64,000 bases of DNA from Novosphingobium malaysiense. GTDB taxonomy: Bacteria; Pseudomonadota; Alphaproteobacteria; Sphingomonadales; Sphingomonadaceae. Under the pieces are notes generated by a model. That model did no database searches and was not told the origin of the DNA. It was given only the letters and a program-made list of their open reading frames with translations. Below are positions 36,914 to 46,014 of the stretch, one piece after another (position 1 is the first letter of the stretch; every line of letters begins with the position of its first letter). The DNA is taken from positions 806,001 through 870,000 of the forward strand of contig NZ_JTDI01000003.1 in assembly GCF_000802225.1 (NCBI RefSeq), given 5' to 3'. Made by a program: the position numbers and the translations under genes.

Positions 36914-37432
36914 ATGAAACGTATTGCCACCGCCATCGCCGCCCTGCTCTCCGCCGCCCCGGGCCTTGCAAGTGCCGCCGAGCCCATTTGCCTGACGCGC
37001 ACGGAGGCGACGTCTCTTCTGGCCTACGCGCTTCCGCAAGCGATCGAGGGAACATCCAAGCGATGTGCACAGGTCCTGCCTGCCGACGCCTTCCTTCGGC
37101 GCCACGGCGGCGAATTGGCCGCCCGTTACTCGGTCCAGAAGGCAAGATACTGGCCCAAGGCAAAGCCCGCATTTCTCAAGGCGCTGGGCACCGATGCCGC
37201 CGATACGGTGCGCAGCCTGCCGGACGAAACGACACAGCAGCTGGCGAATACATTCGTGGAAGGGTTCGTATCGCAACGGATCGCATTGAAAACCTGCGAC
37301 GAGTTGGACCTCGCCATCGATCTGTTGTCTCCGCTACCTCCGGAAAACACGGCCGGCCTGATTGCGCTGACGATGGAAGTGGCGAGTGAAGCCGAACCGA
37401 AACTGGGCAAGATCGCCCTGTGCAAGAACTGA
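36914..37432 (+). CDS. Conserved exported protein of unknown function
   Basis: 172 residues from ATG at 36914, ten bases after ispDF. A cleavable signal peptide (KRIATAIAALLSAAPGLASA, cleavage near residue 22) precedes a mainly helical mature domain with four cysteines (in EPICLTR, KRCAQV, KTCDELD and LCKN), suggesting two disulfides in the periplasm. I recognise no family motif. It is in a plus-strand run with ispDF and pncC and is likely cotranscribed with them. Confidence 0.75.
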   Translation: MKRIATAIAALLSAAPGLASAAEPICLTRTEATSLLAYALPQAIEGTSKRCAQVLPADAFLRRHGGELAARYSVQKARYWPKAKPAFLKALGTDAADTVRSLPDETTQQLANTFVEGFVSQRIALKTCDELDLAIDLLSPLPPENTAGLIALTMEVASEAEPKLGKIALCKN

Positions 37433-37448
37433 CTTTTCGAGGACCTCC

Positions 37449-37958
37449 ATGGCCAAGACAGTTTTCTTTCCCCAAGACCTCGTAACGCTGGCTGAACGGG
37501 TCATCGTCGAGAACAAAGCCGCAGGCCGCACCGTAGCGCTCGCCGAGAGCTGCACAGGCGGCCTCGTCTGCGCGGCTTTGACGGAAATTCCCGGCTCGTC
37601 GGCGGTGCTCGACCGAGGATTCGTGACCTATTCGAACGATTCCAAGCAGGAACTGCTGGACGTTCAGTCCGACATTCTCGACGCCTTCGGCGCGGTTTCG
37701 CCGGCTACCGCCTGGGCGATGGCCCAGGGCGCGATCCGGCACAGCAGCGCGGACGTCGCCGTCGCCGTAAGCGGCATTGCCGGGCCTGAGGGCGGTACGG
37801 ACATGAAACCGGTCGGAACCGTGGTATTCGCCCTCGCCATCCGGGGCGACGAGGAAGTGAACGCAGAACAGAAGGTCATCGAAGGCGCCAGCCGTGCGGA
37901 AATCCGCCATCAGGCAGCCTTGATCGCTCTGGAAATGCTGCTTCCCGCTGCGGGATAA
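37449..37958 (+). CDS. pncC: CinA C-terminal-type nicotinamide-nucleotide amidase
   Basis: 169 residues from ATG at 37449 (GAGGA upstream); 16 bp after the preceding gene. The family hydrolyses nicotinamide mononucleotide to nicotinate mononucleotide (pyridine nucleotide salvage). Motifs: VALAESCTGGLVCAAL with the conserved serine in the ESCTGG loop, GFVTYSNDSKQELL, and VAVSGIAGPEGGTDMKPVGTVVFA. It lacks the N-terminal molybdopterin-binding-like domain of full CinA, so enzymatic function is limited to the amidase domain. Activity is inferred. Confidence 0.9.
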   Translation: MAKTVFFPQDLVTLAERVIVENKAAGRTVALAESCTGGLVCAALTEIPGSSAVLDRGFVTYSNDSKQELLDVQSDILDAFGAVSPATAWAMAQGAIRHSSADVAVAVSGIAGPEGGTDMKPVGTVVFALAIRGDEEVNAEQKVIEGASRAEIRHQAALIALEMLLPAAG

Positions 37959-38000
37959 AAGCCCGAGATAACAAGCTATTCCGCCACTAAGATTACATTT

Positions 38001-38103
38001 GGTAACTTCAGCGCACGATGATCGTTACCTTTTGCAACCCGTCCAACCCATGCGGCAGACGGTGGTTTATAATTGCAACCCTCGATGGTAACTAAACGTA
38101 ACC
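38001..38103. repeat. GGTAAC/TTGCAACCC repeat cluster in a convergent gap
   Basis: In the 153-bp AT-richer gap between pncC and the RatA-like gene, GGTAAC (38001-38006) and GTTACC (38024-38029) form an inverted pair; GGTAAC returns at 38087-38092 and GTAACC at 38098-38103. TTGCAACCC occurs at 38032-38040 and 38073-38081. The elements are spaced irregularly and no protein gene fits. It may hold a bidirectional terminator or a small remnant element. Confidence 0.55.
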
Positions 38104-38111
38104 TATGCCAC

Positions 38112-38558
38112 TCAGCTATCCTGCGGCGCGCCGTAGAGATCCTCCGCCCGCGCCTCGAAAGCCGAGACCATCTTGCGAAAGGCCTTGTCGAAATACTGGC
38201 CGGCAAGCTTTTCGAACAGCGCATTTCGAAACGTAAAGCGCACGTCGAACTCGACGTCGCATGACGTATCACTGACCGGGTGGAAGATCCACTTGTTGTC
38301 GAGATCGCGCATCGGCCCATCGACGTAATGGACATTGATTTCCCGCGGCCGGACCTTCTCGACCCGCGACGTGAACTTTTCACGCAGCGCCTTGAAGCCG
38401 ACCAGCATGTCGGCGATCATCTCGCTGCCATTGTCCGACTTGACCCGCGTGGCGACCACCCAGGGCAAAAACTCCTGATAGCGGCCAACGTCGGCCACCA
38501 GGTCGAACATCTGCTCGGCGCTGTAGGGCAACCGGTGGACTTCGTGGATTCCCGGCAT
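38112..38558 (-). CDS. RatA/COQ10-type START-domain protein
   Basis: 148 residues of the SRPBCC/START fold. PYSAEQMFDLVADVGRYQEFLPWV at the N-terminus and FRNALFEKLAGQYFDKAFRKMVSAFEARA at the C-terminus match the family known as COQ10 (ubiquinone binding, needed for respiratory electron transfer) and as RatA in bacteria. No antitoxin partner is seen next to it, so a toxin role is doubtful; a coenzyme Q-binding role is more likely. It lies 52 bp downstream of lipA on the same strand. Confidence 0.86.
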   Translation of the reverse strand: MPGIHEVHRLPYSAEQMFDLVADVGRYQEFLPWVVATRVKSDNGSEMIADMLVGFKALREKFTSRVEKVRPREINVHYVDGPMRDLDNKWIFHPVSDTSCDVEFDVRFTFRNALFEKLAGQYFDKAFRKMVSAFEARAEDLYGAPQDS

Positions 38559-38610
38559 GTTCAGGCCCTGGTAGCGGTCATCAAGCTATGTGCATGTACA
38601 CCGGGAGACA

Positions 38611-39549
38611 TCAACGCTGTCCCCTCGCCAGCCGGGCCTCACGCGCGGCACGCATTTCCGCGAAATCCTCACCTGCGTGGTAGCTCGAGCGGGTGAGCGG
38701 GGTGGAGGCGACCTGCAGAAAGCCCTTTGCCCGGGCAATCGCGCCATAGGCATCGAAGGCTTGCGGCGTGACGAATTCCTTGACTTCCGCATGCTTTGGC
38801 GTCGGGCGCAGATACTGTCCCATCGTCAGGAAATCGATATCGGCACAACGCATGTCATCCATGACCTGATGGACCTCGAGGCGCTCTTCGCCCAGCCCGA
38901 GCATGATCCCCGACTTGGTGAAGATCGACGGATCGTGCCGTTTCACCTCTTCCAACAGGCGCAGCGAAGCATAGTAGCGCGCGCCCGGCCGGATGGTCGG
39001 GTAAAGGCGGGGTACCGTCTCTAGGTTGTGGTTGTAGACGTCCGGCCGCGCGGCGACGATTGCCTCGATGGCCGCCTGCATCTTGCCGCGGAAGTCCGGG
39101 GTCAGGATCTCGATTGTCGTCGAAGGCGTGGTGCGGCGCAGTTCCTCGATGACTTTCACGAACTGCGCGGCGCCGCCGTCCGGCAAGTCATCGCGGTCCA
39201 CCGAGGTGATGACGATGTGTTCCAGCCCCATCTTCGCGGCAGCTTCGGCGACATGGGCCGGCTCGTCCTGGTCGACCCGTCCCGGCATGCCGGTCTTCAC
39301 GTTGCAGAACGCGCAGGCCCGCGTGCAGGTGTCGCCCAGGATCATGACCGTGGCGTGCTTCTTGGTCCAGCATTCGCCGATGTTGGGACAGGCGGCCTCC
39401 TCGCAAACGGTGTTGAGCTTGAGGCCGCGCATGAGCTTGCGCGTTTCGCTGTAACCCTTGGTGGTGGGTGCCTTGACCCGAATCCAGTCGGGCTTGCGTT
39501 GCCGTTCGGGTCTGCTCTCGGGGCTCGGTGCGGTCGAAAGATCGTTCAT
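38611..39549 (-). CDS. lipA: Lipoyl synthase
   Basis: 312 residues. Radical SAM enzyme that inserts two sulfurs into octanoyl groups on lipoyl domains, including those of pyruvate dehydrogenase (pdhB at 52 kb carries one). Both clusters are marked: auxiliary [12 protein letters not shown] and radical [11 protein letters not shown] ([14 protein letters not shown]). [15 protein letters not shown] near the N-terminus and [22 protein letters not shown] near the C-terminus are typical. It is divergent from the carbonic anhydrase gene. Confidence 0.97.
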   Translation of the reverse strand: MNDLSTAPSPESRPERQRKPDWIRVKAPTTKGYSETRKLMRGLKLNTVCEEAACPNIGECWTKKHATVMILGDTCTRACAFCNVKTGMPGRVDQDEPAHVAEAAAKMGLEHIVITSVDRDDLPDGGAAQFVKVIEELRRTTPSTTIEILTPDFRGKMQAAIEAIVAARPDVYNHNLETVPRLYPTIRPGARYYASLRLLEEVKRHDPSIFTKSGIMLGLGEERLEVHQVMDDMRCADIDFLTMGQYLRPTPKHAEVKEFVTPQAFDAYGAIARAKGFLQVASTPLTRSSYHAGEDFAEMRAAREARLARGQR

Positions 39550-39644
39550 GGGGCCCAGATAGTCGCTTGAGCAGCCCCTTGCCAGTACGAATATCCCGGC
39601 TAAGGGATGCTTGAACGATCACAGTCAGACCACGGAGCCCCCGC

Positions 39645-40295
39645 ATGTCCGAGACGAGCAACGCGCTGGAACATCTCTTTGAAGGGTACCGTCGTTTTCG
39701 GGACACTGGCTGGACGCCCCACCGCGAACGCTGGGCACACCTGCGTGAGGGCCAGCAGCCCGAAGTGATGATCATCGCCTGCTCGGACAGCCGTGTCGAT
39801 CCCACCCAGATCTTCGACACCGCACCGGGAGAGATGTTCGTCGTGCGCAACGTCGCTGCCCTGGTGCCCCCGTTCGAGACCACCCCGGGCCAGCACGGCG
39901 TTTCCGCGGCGCTGGAATTTGCAGTTCAGGTGCTCAAGGTGAAGGAAATCGTGGTCATGGGCCACGGCATGTGCGGCGGTTGCCAGGCGGCTCTGACCCA
40001 GGAACTCCACGGCACCGAGCGGGGCGAAGGCGGATTCATCGCCGACTGGATCGCGCTGCTGGATGAAGCCCGCGCGCCCGTCGCAGCCCGGTATGGCACC
40101 GAAGGTCGCGAGGCCGAAGTCCACATGGAGCACGCGGCCGTCAAAGTCAGCCTCGACAACCTGATGACCTTCCCCTGCATCCGCCGCAAGGTCCGCGATG
40201 GCGAGTTGCGGTTGCGCGGCGCCTTCTTTGCGATTTCCGACGGTATTCTGCACCTGATGAACGACAAGACCGGCGAATTCGAACCGGTGACCTGA
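39645..40295 (+). CDS. Beta-class carbonic anhydrase
   Basis: 216 residues, ATG at 39645 with GGAG eight bases upstream. Zinc enzyme interconverting CO2 and bicarbonate. The zinc ligands and catalytic pair appear as IIACSDSRVDP (Cys, Asp, Arg) and GHGMCGGCQAAL (His and Cys), with the N-terminal LFEGYRRFRD helix. Length is normal for type A/B beta-CA. A palindromic terminator follows 63 bp later. Confidence 0.95.
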   Translation: MSETSNALEHLFEGYRRFRDTGWTPHRERWAHLREGQQPEVMIIACSDSRVDPTQIFDTAPGEMFVVRNVAALVPPFETTPGQHGVSAALEFAVQVLKVKEIVVMGHGMCGGCQAALTQELHGTERGEGGFIADWIALLDEARAPVAARYGTEGREAEVHMEHAAVKVSLDNLMTFPCIRRKVRDGELRLRGAFFAISDGILHLMNDKTGEFEPVT

Positions 40296-40358
40296 CAGGG
40301 GCAGGCCCCTCGATGTCTACCGCGAGACACCCGATGTCCCGCGGCGACAAAAACAAAA

Positions 40359-40386
40359 GGGCGGTGGGATCCCACCGCCCTCTTTT
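40359..40386. terminator. Perfect palindromic bidirectional terminator
   Basis: GGGCGGTGGGA/TCCCACCGCCC is a 22-bp perfect palindrome (40359-40380), which folds as a GC-rich hairpin. The plus strand continues TCTTTTTCG; the minus strand reads CTTTTGTTTTTG. It serves the convergent carbonic anhydrase and exported repeat-protein genes. Confidence 0.9.
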
Positions 40387-40413
40387 TCGTGAAACACTGC
40401 CGCGTGGGCGCGA

Positions 40414-41778
40414 TCAGTTCGTCGCGGGTGCCGCCGGTGCGACCGGGGCGGCCTGCTGCGGCGTCGAGGAGCCGGCCTTGCTCTTGGCGTAGCCGGTCCA
40501 CATCACCGCGACCGGCTCACGCGATCCGCTGACCTTGGCGAAGTTCTGCAAGGCCTCGTCGTACTTGCCCTGCAGGGTCTGAGCGATGCCGAGGCGCAGT
40601 GCGGCCTTGTTGGCATCGACCCCGGGCATGCCGAGCGCCTTGGCATAGAAGGTTTCCGCTTCTGCCGGCTTGTCGTAGCTCAGGAACACGTCGCCAGCGC
40701 CCACGACCGTGCCGAGGTCGGCTCCGGACTTGGAAGCATCGGCGGCAATCGAGGGGAGCGTGGCCTTGTCCTTGCCGACCCGGGCTTCGGTATTGGTCTT
40801 GTCGGCTTCGATCTCGGTCTTGGTCAACGCACCCTTTGCAAGGCCGTCGTTGATGATCTTGAGCGCTTCGCCCGGATAGGCACGCGGATCGACGTCCTCA
40901 ATGTACGTGAAGTAGTCGCGCTTGTCCGTCATCGCGCCGGTCAGGTACTTCAGGCGCATGAGGTCGAGATCCTGCTCGCGCGGCAGCGCGGCGATCTGGC
41001 CGACGACCGAAATCGCAACGTCCCAGGCGTTCGGATAGTACTGACCGAGCAGCGAGGCATACTTGGCCGACGGGCCGACCTGCTTGGCGCTGTAGGTCTG
41101 CTGCAGCGCGTTGCGCAGCGACGTTTCGCTGGGCGCGACGCCCTGCGCCTGCGCTGCCGCGATGTCATCCTTGGCCATCTGCAGCACGGCTTCGGTATTG
41201 CCGCTGCGCTTGTAGGCATCGGCCAGAACCAGGTCGAGCTGGTTGTTCGGGTCCTGATATCCGGCATCCTTGGCGGCCTTGAGATACTTGGCGGCGGTCG
41301 CCCAGTCCTTCAGCTGGTAGGCGGTCACACCGGCATCGAAGTACACGGCACCAGCCTTGTCGGCCGGCAGCTTGCCGCTGTCGATCATCAGCACCGTGCC
41401 CTTCTGCTTGAAGGCCAGGTCCTTGGCTAGAATGCCGTAATTGCGCATCAGCGAGCCGAGTGCCTGCTTGTCGTCCGGCGTGGTCGCGGTCGGGACGGCA
41501 GCCTCGAAGGCGGCCTTTCCATCGCCGCCCAGTGCGGTGTCGATCTGGGTCTTGGCGGCGGCATAGTCGCTTTCACCCGCCCCGGAAGGGAGGCTCTTGG
41601 TCGCATCCGTCATGGCCTTTTCGATGGGACCCGCAGCCTTGCGGAAATCCTCGGAAAATTGCGGAGCCTCCGCCTTTTCCTTCTTCTTCGCCATGGCCGG
41701 CGGCGCCACGGCCACAGCCATGCCCGTCGAAAGCGCGAGCGCGAGAGCGATACGGGAAACAACCAATTTGCGAGCCAT
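40414..41778 (-). CDS. Exported protein with TPR-like helical repeats
   Basis: 454 residues from ATG 41778 (GAGGAG upstream). A signal peptide (VSRIALALALSTGMAVAVA, cleavage near PAMA) leads to a periplasmic protein. Repeated 34-residue-like helical segments such as AVYFDAGVTAYQLKDWATAAKYLKAAKDAG and SYDKPAEAETFYAKALGMPGVDANKAALRLGIAQTLQGKYDEALQNFAKV resemble tetratricopeptide repeats, so it may be a scaffold. The tail is Ala/Pro-rich (APVAPAAPATN). Conserved upstream of gyrA in sphingomonads, as far as I can judge; role unknown. Confidence 0.7.
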   Translation of the reverse strand: MARKLVVSRIALALALSTGMAVAVAPPAMAKKKEKAEAPQFSEDFRKAAGPIEKAMTDATKSLPSGAGESDYAAAKTQIDTALGGDGKAAFEAAVPTATTPDDKQALGSLMRNYGILAKDLAFKQKGTVLMIDSGKLPADKAGAVYFDAGVTAYQLKDWATAAKYLKAAKDAGYQDPNNQLDLVLADAYKRSGNTEAVLQMAKDDIAAAQAQGVAPSETSLRNALQQTYSAKQVGPSAKYASLLGQYYPNAWDVAISVVGQIAALPREQDLDLMRLKYLTGAMTDKRDYFTYIEDVDPRAYPGEALKIINDGLAKGALTKTEIEADKTNTEARVGKDKATLPSIAADASKSGADLGTVVGAGDVFLSYDKPAEAETFYAKALGMPGVDANKAALRLGIAQTLQGKYDEALQNFAKVSGSREPVAVMWTGYAKSKAGSSTPQQAAPVAPAAPATN

Positions 41779-42098
41779 CAAGGCCACTCCTCTCAAGACT
41801 TAGTACAAACAGTGCCTGCAAGCGGGCACCCGGAACCGGGTCGGCGCCGGTACTGACGACGAATTGCCCGGTTTGCAACCTCTCGCTCCGATTAGTCGTA
41901 TGCCACTGAACGCTGATTGAATGCGATTCACCGCACTTGTTCAGAATCGCCTGCGACCGCCGGACGCGCAGCAGCCATAAATGTGGAAAAAAGCCGATGG
42001 CTGCGCCCTCATATCGCGACCGGCTGTGGCATTCGCCCATCGCTTGTCCTAGGGCGGACCATCACCACTTTTCCGCAACAACCTGGCGATAGAACCGC
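41779..42098. other. 320-bp intergenic region with divergent promoters
   Basis: The region holds the upstream sequences of the exported repeat protein (minus) and gyrA (plus). It contains the inverted repeat TGAAT-GCG-ATTCA (41918-41930) and two GANTC sites, GATTC (41925-41929) and GAATC (41944-41948). A GC-rich dyad GTGCC...GGGCAC lies near 41814-41831. I could not identify a good -35/-10 pair by eye and see no protein gene. Confidence 0.5.
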
Positions 42099-44858
42099 GT
42101 GAGCGACGACACCGATATCCTCGAACACACCGGCCCCGAAGGCGAGTACACCCGCGTCGACATCGTCGACGAGATGAAGACGAGCTATCTCGATTACGCG
42201 ATGAGCGTGATCGTGAGCCGCGCGCTTCCCGATGTGCGCGACGGCCTCAAGCCGGTACACCGCCGCATCCTCTTCGCCAGTCAGGAAGGCGGCTTCGTCG
42301 CCGGAAGGCCCTATCGCAAGTCGGCCAAGATCGTCGGCGACGTCATGGGTAACTACCACCCGCACGGCGACAGCGCGATCTATGATGCCCTCGCGCGCAT
42401 GACCCAGGACTGGTCGATGCGCCTGCCGCTCATCGACGGCCAGGGCAACTTCGGCTCGATGGACCCGGATCCGCCGGCCTCGATGCGTTACACCGAAGCG
42501 CGCCTTGCCCGCGTATCCAACTCGCTGCTTGATGACCTCGACAAGGACACTGTCGATTTCGTCGAGAACTACGACGGGTCGCGACAGGAACCCTCCGTCC
42601 TCCCTGCCCGCTTCCCGAACCTGCTCGTCAATGGCGCCGGCGGCATCGCGGTCGGCATGGCCACGAACATCCCGCCGCACAACCTCGGCGAAGTCATCGA
42701 CGGCTGCTTCGCGATGATGGAGAACCCGGGGATCACCTCGGAAGAGCTGTTCGAGATCATTCCGGGCCCGGATTTTCCGACAGCCCCGCTGATCCTGGGC
42801 TCGAGCGGTTCGCGTTCGGCTTACACGACCGGCCGCGGCTCGATCGTGCAGCGGTGCCGCCACGAGATCGAGGAAGGCCGGGGCGATCGCCGCTCTATCG
42901 TCCTGACCTCCATGCCCTATCAGGTCGGCAAGTCCGGCCTCGTCGAGAAGATCGCCGAGGCCGCCAAGGACAAGCGGATCGAGGGCGTCTCCGACATCCG
43001 CGACGAATCCAACCGCGAAGGCGTTCGCGTCGTCATCGATCTCAAGCGCGATGCCTCGCCCGAAGTCGTGCTCAATCAGCTCTGGCGCAACACCCCGGCG
43101 CAGTCGAACTTCCCGGCCAACATGCTCGCCATTCGCGGCGGACGACCGGAAATCCTCGCGCTGCGGGACATTATCCAGTCCTTCATCCACTTCCGCGAGG
43201 AAGTCATTACCCGGCGCACCAAGTTCGAGCTGAACAAGGCCCGCGACCGGGCCCACATCTTGCTGGGGTTGGTGGTTGCCGTTTCGAACCTCGATGAGGT
43301 CGTGGCGATCATCCGCGGATCCTCGAACCCGGCAGATGCCCGCGCGAAGCTGCTGTCGAAGGAATGGCCGATCGGCGAGATCGCGCCGTATATCCGGCTC
43401 GTCGAGGCCATCGAGCCATCGGCCGAAGAGAGCGGCGGTGTCTACCGGTTGTCCGAGGTCCAGGTGAAGGCCATCCTCGACCTGCGCCTGCACCGCCTGA
43501 CCGCGCTCGGTCGTGATGAGATCGGCGACGAACTCAAGGAACTGGCAATCGCCATCGAGGAGTATCTTTCGATCCTCGCTGACCGCGTGAAGCTCTATGG
43601 CGTCATGCGCGAGGAACTGCAGGCCGTGCGCGACGCCTACGCCACGCCGCGCGTTTCCGAAATCACCGCGGCTTTCGACGGGATCGAGGACGAAGACCTG
43701 ATCGAGCGCGAGGACATGGTGGTGACGGTCACCATGGACGGCTACATCAAGCGCACCGCCCTCTCCACGTTCCGCGCCCAGGCCCGCGGTGGCAAGGGCC
43801 GTGCCGGCATGGCGACCAAGGACGAGGATGCCGTGACGACGATGTTCGTCACCTCCACGCATAATCCGGTCCTGTTCTTCTCTACCGCGGGCAAGGTCTA
43901 CCGGCTCAAGGTCTACAAGCTGCCCGAAGGGGGACCCTCCACGCGCGGAAGGCCGATCGTCAACCTGCTGCCCGCACTCGACAAGGACGAGACGATCCAG
44001 ACCGTGCTCGCCCTGCCCGAGGACGAAGCGGAATGGAGCAAGCTCTCGGTCGTGTTTGCCACGGCGCAGGGCAGCGTTCGCCGCAACGCCATGGATGCCT
44101 TCGCCAACATCCCCAGCAACGGCAAGATCGCCATGCGCTTCGATGAGGGCAGCGACGATCATCTCGTCGGCGTGGCGCTCCTGGAGGCCACCGACGATGT
44201 CCTGCTGGCGAGCCGCCAGGGCAAGGCGATCCGGTTCGCCGGCGATGACGTGCGCGAATTCACCAGTCGCACCTCGACCGGCGTGCGCGGCATGACGTTG
44301 AAAGATGGCGACAAGGTCATCTCGCTGTCGATCCTGCATCGGGTCGGCACGACCCCGGAAGAACGCGAAGCCTATCTCAAGTTCGCTCCCTGGAAGGGTG
44401 AAAGGGAAGGAGAACCGGCCCTGTCTGCCGAGCGCATGGCGGAACTGGCTGAAGCCGAGCAGTTCATCCTCACGGTCTGTGCCAATGGCTACGGCAAGAT
44501 GTCGTCGGCTTACGAATACCGGCGCACGGGTCGCGGCGGCCAGGGCATCACCAACATCGACAACATCGCGCGCAACGGCCCGGTAGTGGCGAGCTTCCCG
44601 GCAACGCAGTCCCAGCAACTCATGCTGGTCACCGATCAGGCCAAGCTGATCCGACTGCCGCTGGAAACGCTGCGCGTGATAGGCCGCGGCTCGGCAGGTG
44701 TGCGCCTGTTCAACGTCTCCAACGGCGAGCATGTCGTCAGCGCGGTCCGCCTGGACGAGGAAGCGGAAGAGGAAGTTGCGGAAGTCCTTGCCGACGAGAC
44801 CGTGACCGATACCCCTGCCGCGCCCGAAGAACCGGAAGCGCCCGAAGGCGAAGGGTGA
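42099..44858 (+). CDS. gyrA: DNA gyrase subunit A
   Basis: 919 residues from GTG at 42099. It cuts and reseals DNA, with GyrB introducing negative supercoils. The catalytic Tyr131 sits in [11 protein letters not shown]; the quinolone-determining positions are wild type (Ser92 and Asp96 in GDSAIYDA). The C-terminal beta-pinwheel has a GyrA box QARGGKG (561-567), where the usual second residue Arg is Ala, followed by an acidic, proline-rich tail. The box and the six-bladed C-terminal domain favour GyrA over ParC. Its stop overlaps the DUF952 gene start. Confidence 0.95.
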   Translation: MSDDTDILEHTGPEGEYTRVDIVDEMKTSYLDYAMSVIVSRALPDVRDGLKPVHRRILFASQEGGFVAGRPYRKSAKIVGDVMGNYHPHGDSAIYDALARMTQDWSMRLPLIDGQGNFGSMDPDPPASMRYTEARLARVSNSLLDDLDKDTVDFVENYDGSRQEPSVLPARFPNLLVNGAGGIAVGMATNIPPHNLGEVIDGCFAMMENPGITSEELFEIIPGPDFPTAPLILGSSGSRSAYTTGRGSIVQRCRHEIEEGRGDRRSIVLTSMPYQVGKSGLVEKIAEAAKDKRIEGVSDIRDESNREGVRVVIDLKRDASPEVVLNQLWRNTPAQSNFPANMLAIRGGRPEILALRDIIQSFIHFREEVITRRTKFELNKARDRAHILLGLVVAVSNLDEVVAIIRGSSNPADARAKLLSKEWPIGEIAPYIRLVEAIEPSAEESGGVYRLSEVQVKAILDLRLHRLTALGRDEIGDELKELAIAIEEYLSILADRVKLYGVMREELQAVRDAYATPRVSEITAAFDGIEDEDLIEREDMVVTVTMDGYIKRTALSTFRAQARGGKGRAGMATKDEDAVTTMFVTSTHNPVLFFSTAGKVYRLKVYKLPEGGPSTRGRPIVNLLPALDKDETIQTVLALPEDEAEWSKLSVVFATAQGSVRRNAMDAFANIPSNGKIAMRFDEGSDDHLVGVALLEATDDVLLASRQGKAIRFAGDDVREFTSRTSTGVRGMTLKDGDKVISLSILHRVGTTPEEREAYLKFAPWKGEREGEPALSAERMAELAEAEQFILTVCANGYGKMSSAYEYRRTGRGGQGITNIDNIARNGPVVASFPATQSQQLMLVTDQAKLIRLPLETLRVIGRGSAGVRLFNVSNGEHVVSAVRLDEEAEEEVAEVLADETVTDTPAAPEEPEAPEGEG

Positions 44859-45217
44859 GCATGACCGAAGCCGATCGGCCCGGCGTCGCGTACAAGATCC
44901 TGACCCGCGAGCAGCTCGATAGACTGCTCGCGGACGGATCGTTCTCCGGCGCACCGGTCGATCTTGCGGATGGCTACATCCATATGTCCACCGCAAGACA
45001 AGTCCGGGGCACGCTGGACAAGCACTTTGCGGAACAGGACGATCTGCACATCGCCGCTGTCGATCTTGCTGCGCTGGGCGATGCGGTAAAATGGGAAGCA
45101 TCGCGCGGCGGCGCGCTATTTCCGCATCTCTATGCGGCGCTCCCCCTGTCGGCCGTTACCGACCACGCACCGGTTAAACGGGACGAGACGGGTAAAGTGA
45201 ATCTGCCCTCGCACTAA
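44855..45217 (+). CDS. DUF952 family protein
   Basis: 120 residues from GTG 44855 (overlapping the gyrA stop) or ATG 44861. The family pattern appears in VAYKILTREQLDRLL, GSFSGAPVDLADGYIHMST and LFPHLYAALPLSAV; such proteins are small and cytoplasmic with unknown function, some resembling glutathione S-transferase-like neighbours in annotation only. It is translationally coupled to gyrA. Its stop overlaps the convergent gene's stop by 4 bp. Confidence 0.85.
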   Translation: MSMTEADRPGVAYKILTREQLDRLLADGSFSGAPVDLADGYIHMSTARQVRGTLDKHFAEQDDLHIAAVDLAALGDAVKWEASRGGALFPHLYAALPLSAVTDHAPVKRDETGKVNLPSH

Positions 45218-45891
45218 GCTGCATTGCCTGCACGATTTCTCAGTTCGCCGGTAACGCCCGTCGCAAGCAGCATGAGTCCGAAGTAGAATAGCGGCCATCC
45301 CACCAATTCACCTAATGTCGGCCCGTCTGGCGCCCCCGCGCCGCTGATCGCCAGCATGCTCGCCACCACGGCGATCACTGCGCCCAGCCCAACTCGGTAG
45401 CGCGGGAAATTGCTCATCCACGCGCTGGCTGCCATGCCGCCGAGGCCAAGTCCGAAGAACGCCGGCGCCCAGCCCGCCTGCAGTTCCGGGCGCGCAAGCG
45501 CCTGACAGATGAGCGGTGTCAGCAGCAGCAACGCTACGGCAGCACCTTTCTGGCTGGCAGTCGTTCCAGGGCGGCGGTGCAAGAGGAACAGGCCGATGCC
45601 AATTGCGAAACCGGCGATCATGAACACGGTCCCTTCGTAGACGAAGAGGTCGCTGAGGGCGGCGCCGATCCCCAGTAGCACCAGCATCGTGGCCAAGAGC
45701 CGCGTGTCGGTGCCGCGGTGGCGCAACAGAGCATAGGCCGAAAGCAGCAGAAACGGTGCGCACTTGACGGCAAGCAGGTACGTTCCGGGAATGCGGCTAT
45801 CCTGCAGCCAGCTGAGCCACGTAAAGGCCAGTGCCAGCACGATGCTCCCCAGCAACCAGGGACGACGTTCGATCAAGGCGCGTTTCGGCAT
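45214..45891 (-). CDS. YhhN/TMEM86-type lysoplasmalogenase-like membrane protein
   Basis: 225 residues from ATG 45891 with GGAGGGG at the right distance. About eight hydrophobic segments fill the length (for example [37 protein letters not shown]). The arrangement with ALSDLFV and [12 protein letters not shown] resembles YhhN, whose eukaryotic TMEM86 members cleave lysoplasmalogens; most bacterial members are uncharacterised. The longer open frame upstream to 47286 is antisense to trmFO and not coding. Confidence 0.7.
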   Translation of the reverse strand: MPKRALIERRPWLLGSIVLALAFTWLSWLQDSRIPGTYLLAVKCAPFLLLSAYALLRHRGTDTRLLATMLVLLGIGAALSDLFVYEGTVFMIAGFAIGIGLFLLHRRPGTTASQKGAAVALLLLTPLICQALARPELQAGWAPAFFGLGLGGMAASAWMSNFPRYRVGLGAVIAVVASMLAISGAGAPDGPTLGELVGWPLFYFGLMLLATGVTGELRNRAGNAA

Positions 45892-46014
45892 GGATACCCC
45901 TCCAATGCTCCGTGGTCTCCTCCCCCTATGACATCGGCTGCATCGCGCTGTCTTGCGCTGCCGGCGACAGGACGCCTCTTTTCCGCAGCAATCAGACAAG
46001 CTAGGCGCACGCGC

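Noticed and set aside
38112..38558. Toxin-antitoxin pair for the RatA-like gene
   Set aside because: No antitoxin-sized gene is adjacent; the family is better explained as COQ10-type.
42009..45101. 1030-codon open frame on the minus strand opposite gyrA
   Set aside because: It is antisense to gyrA, has low-complexity His/Asp/Gly/Arg composition and no domains; GC-rich codon use keeps such frames open.
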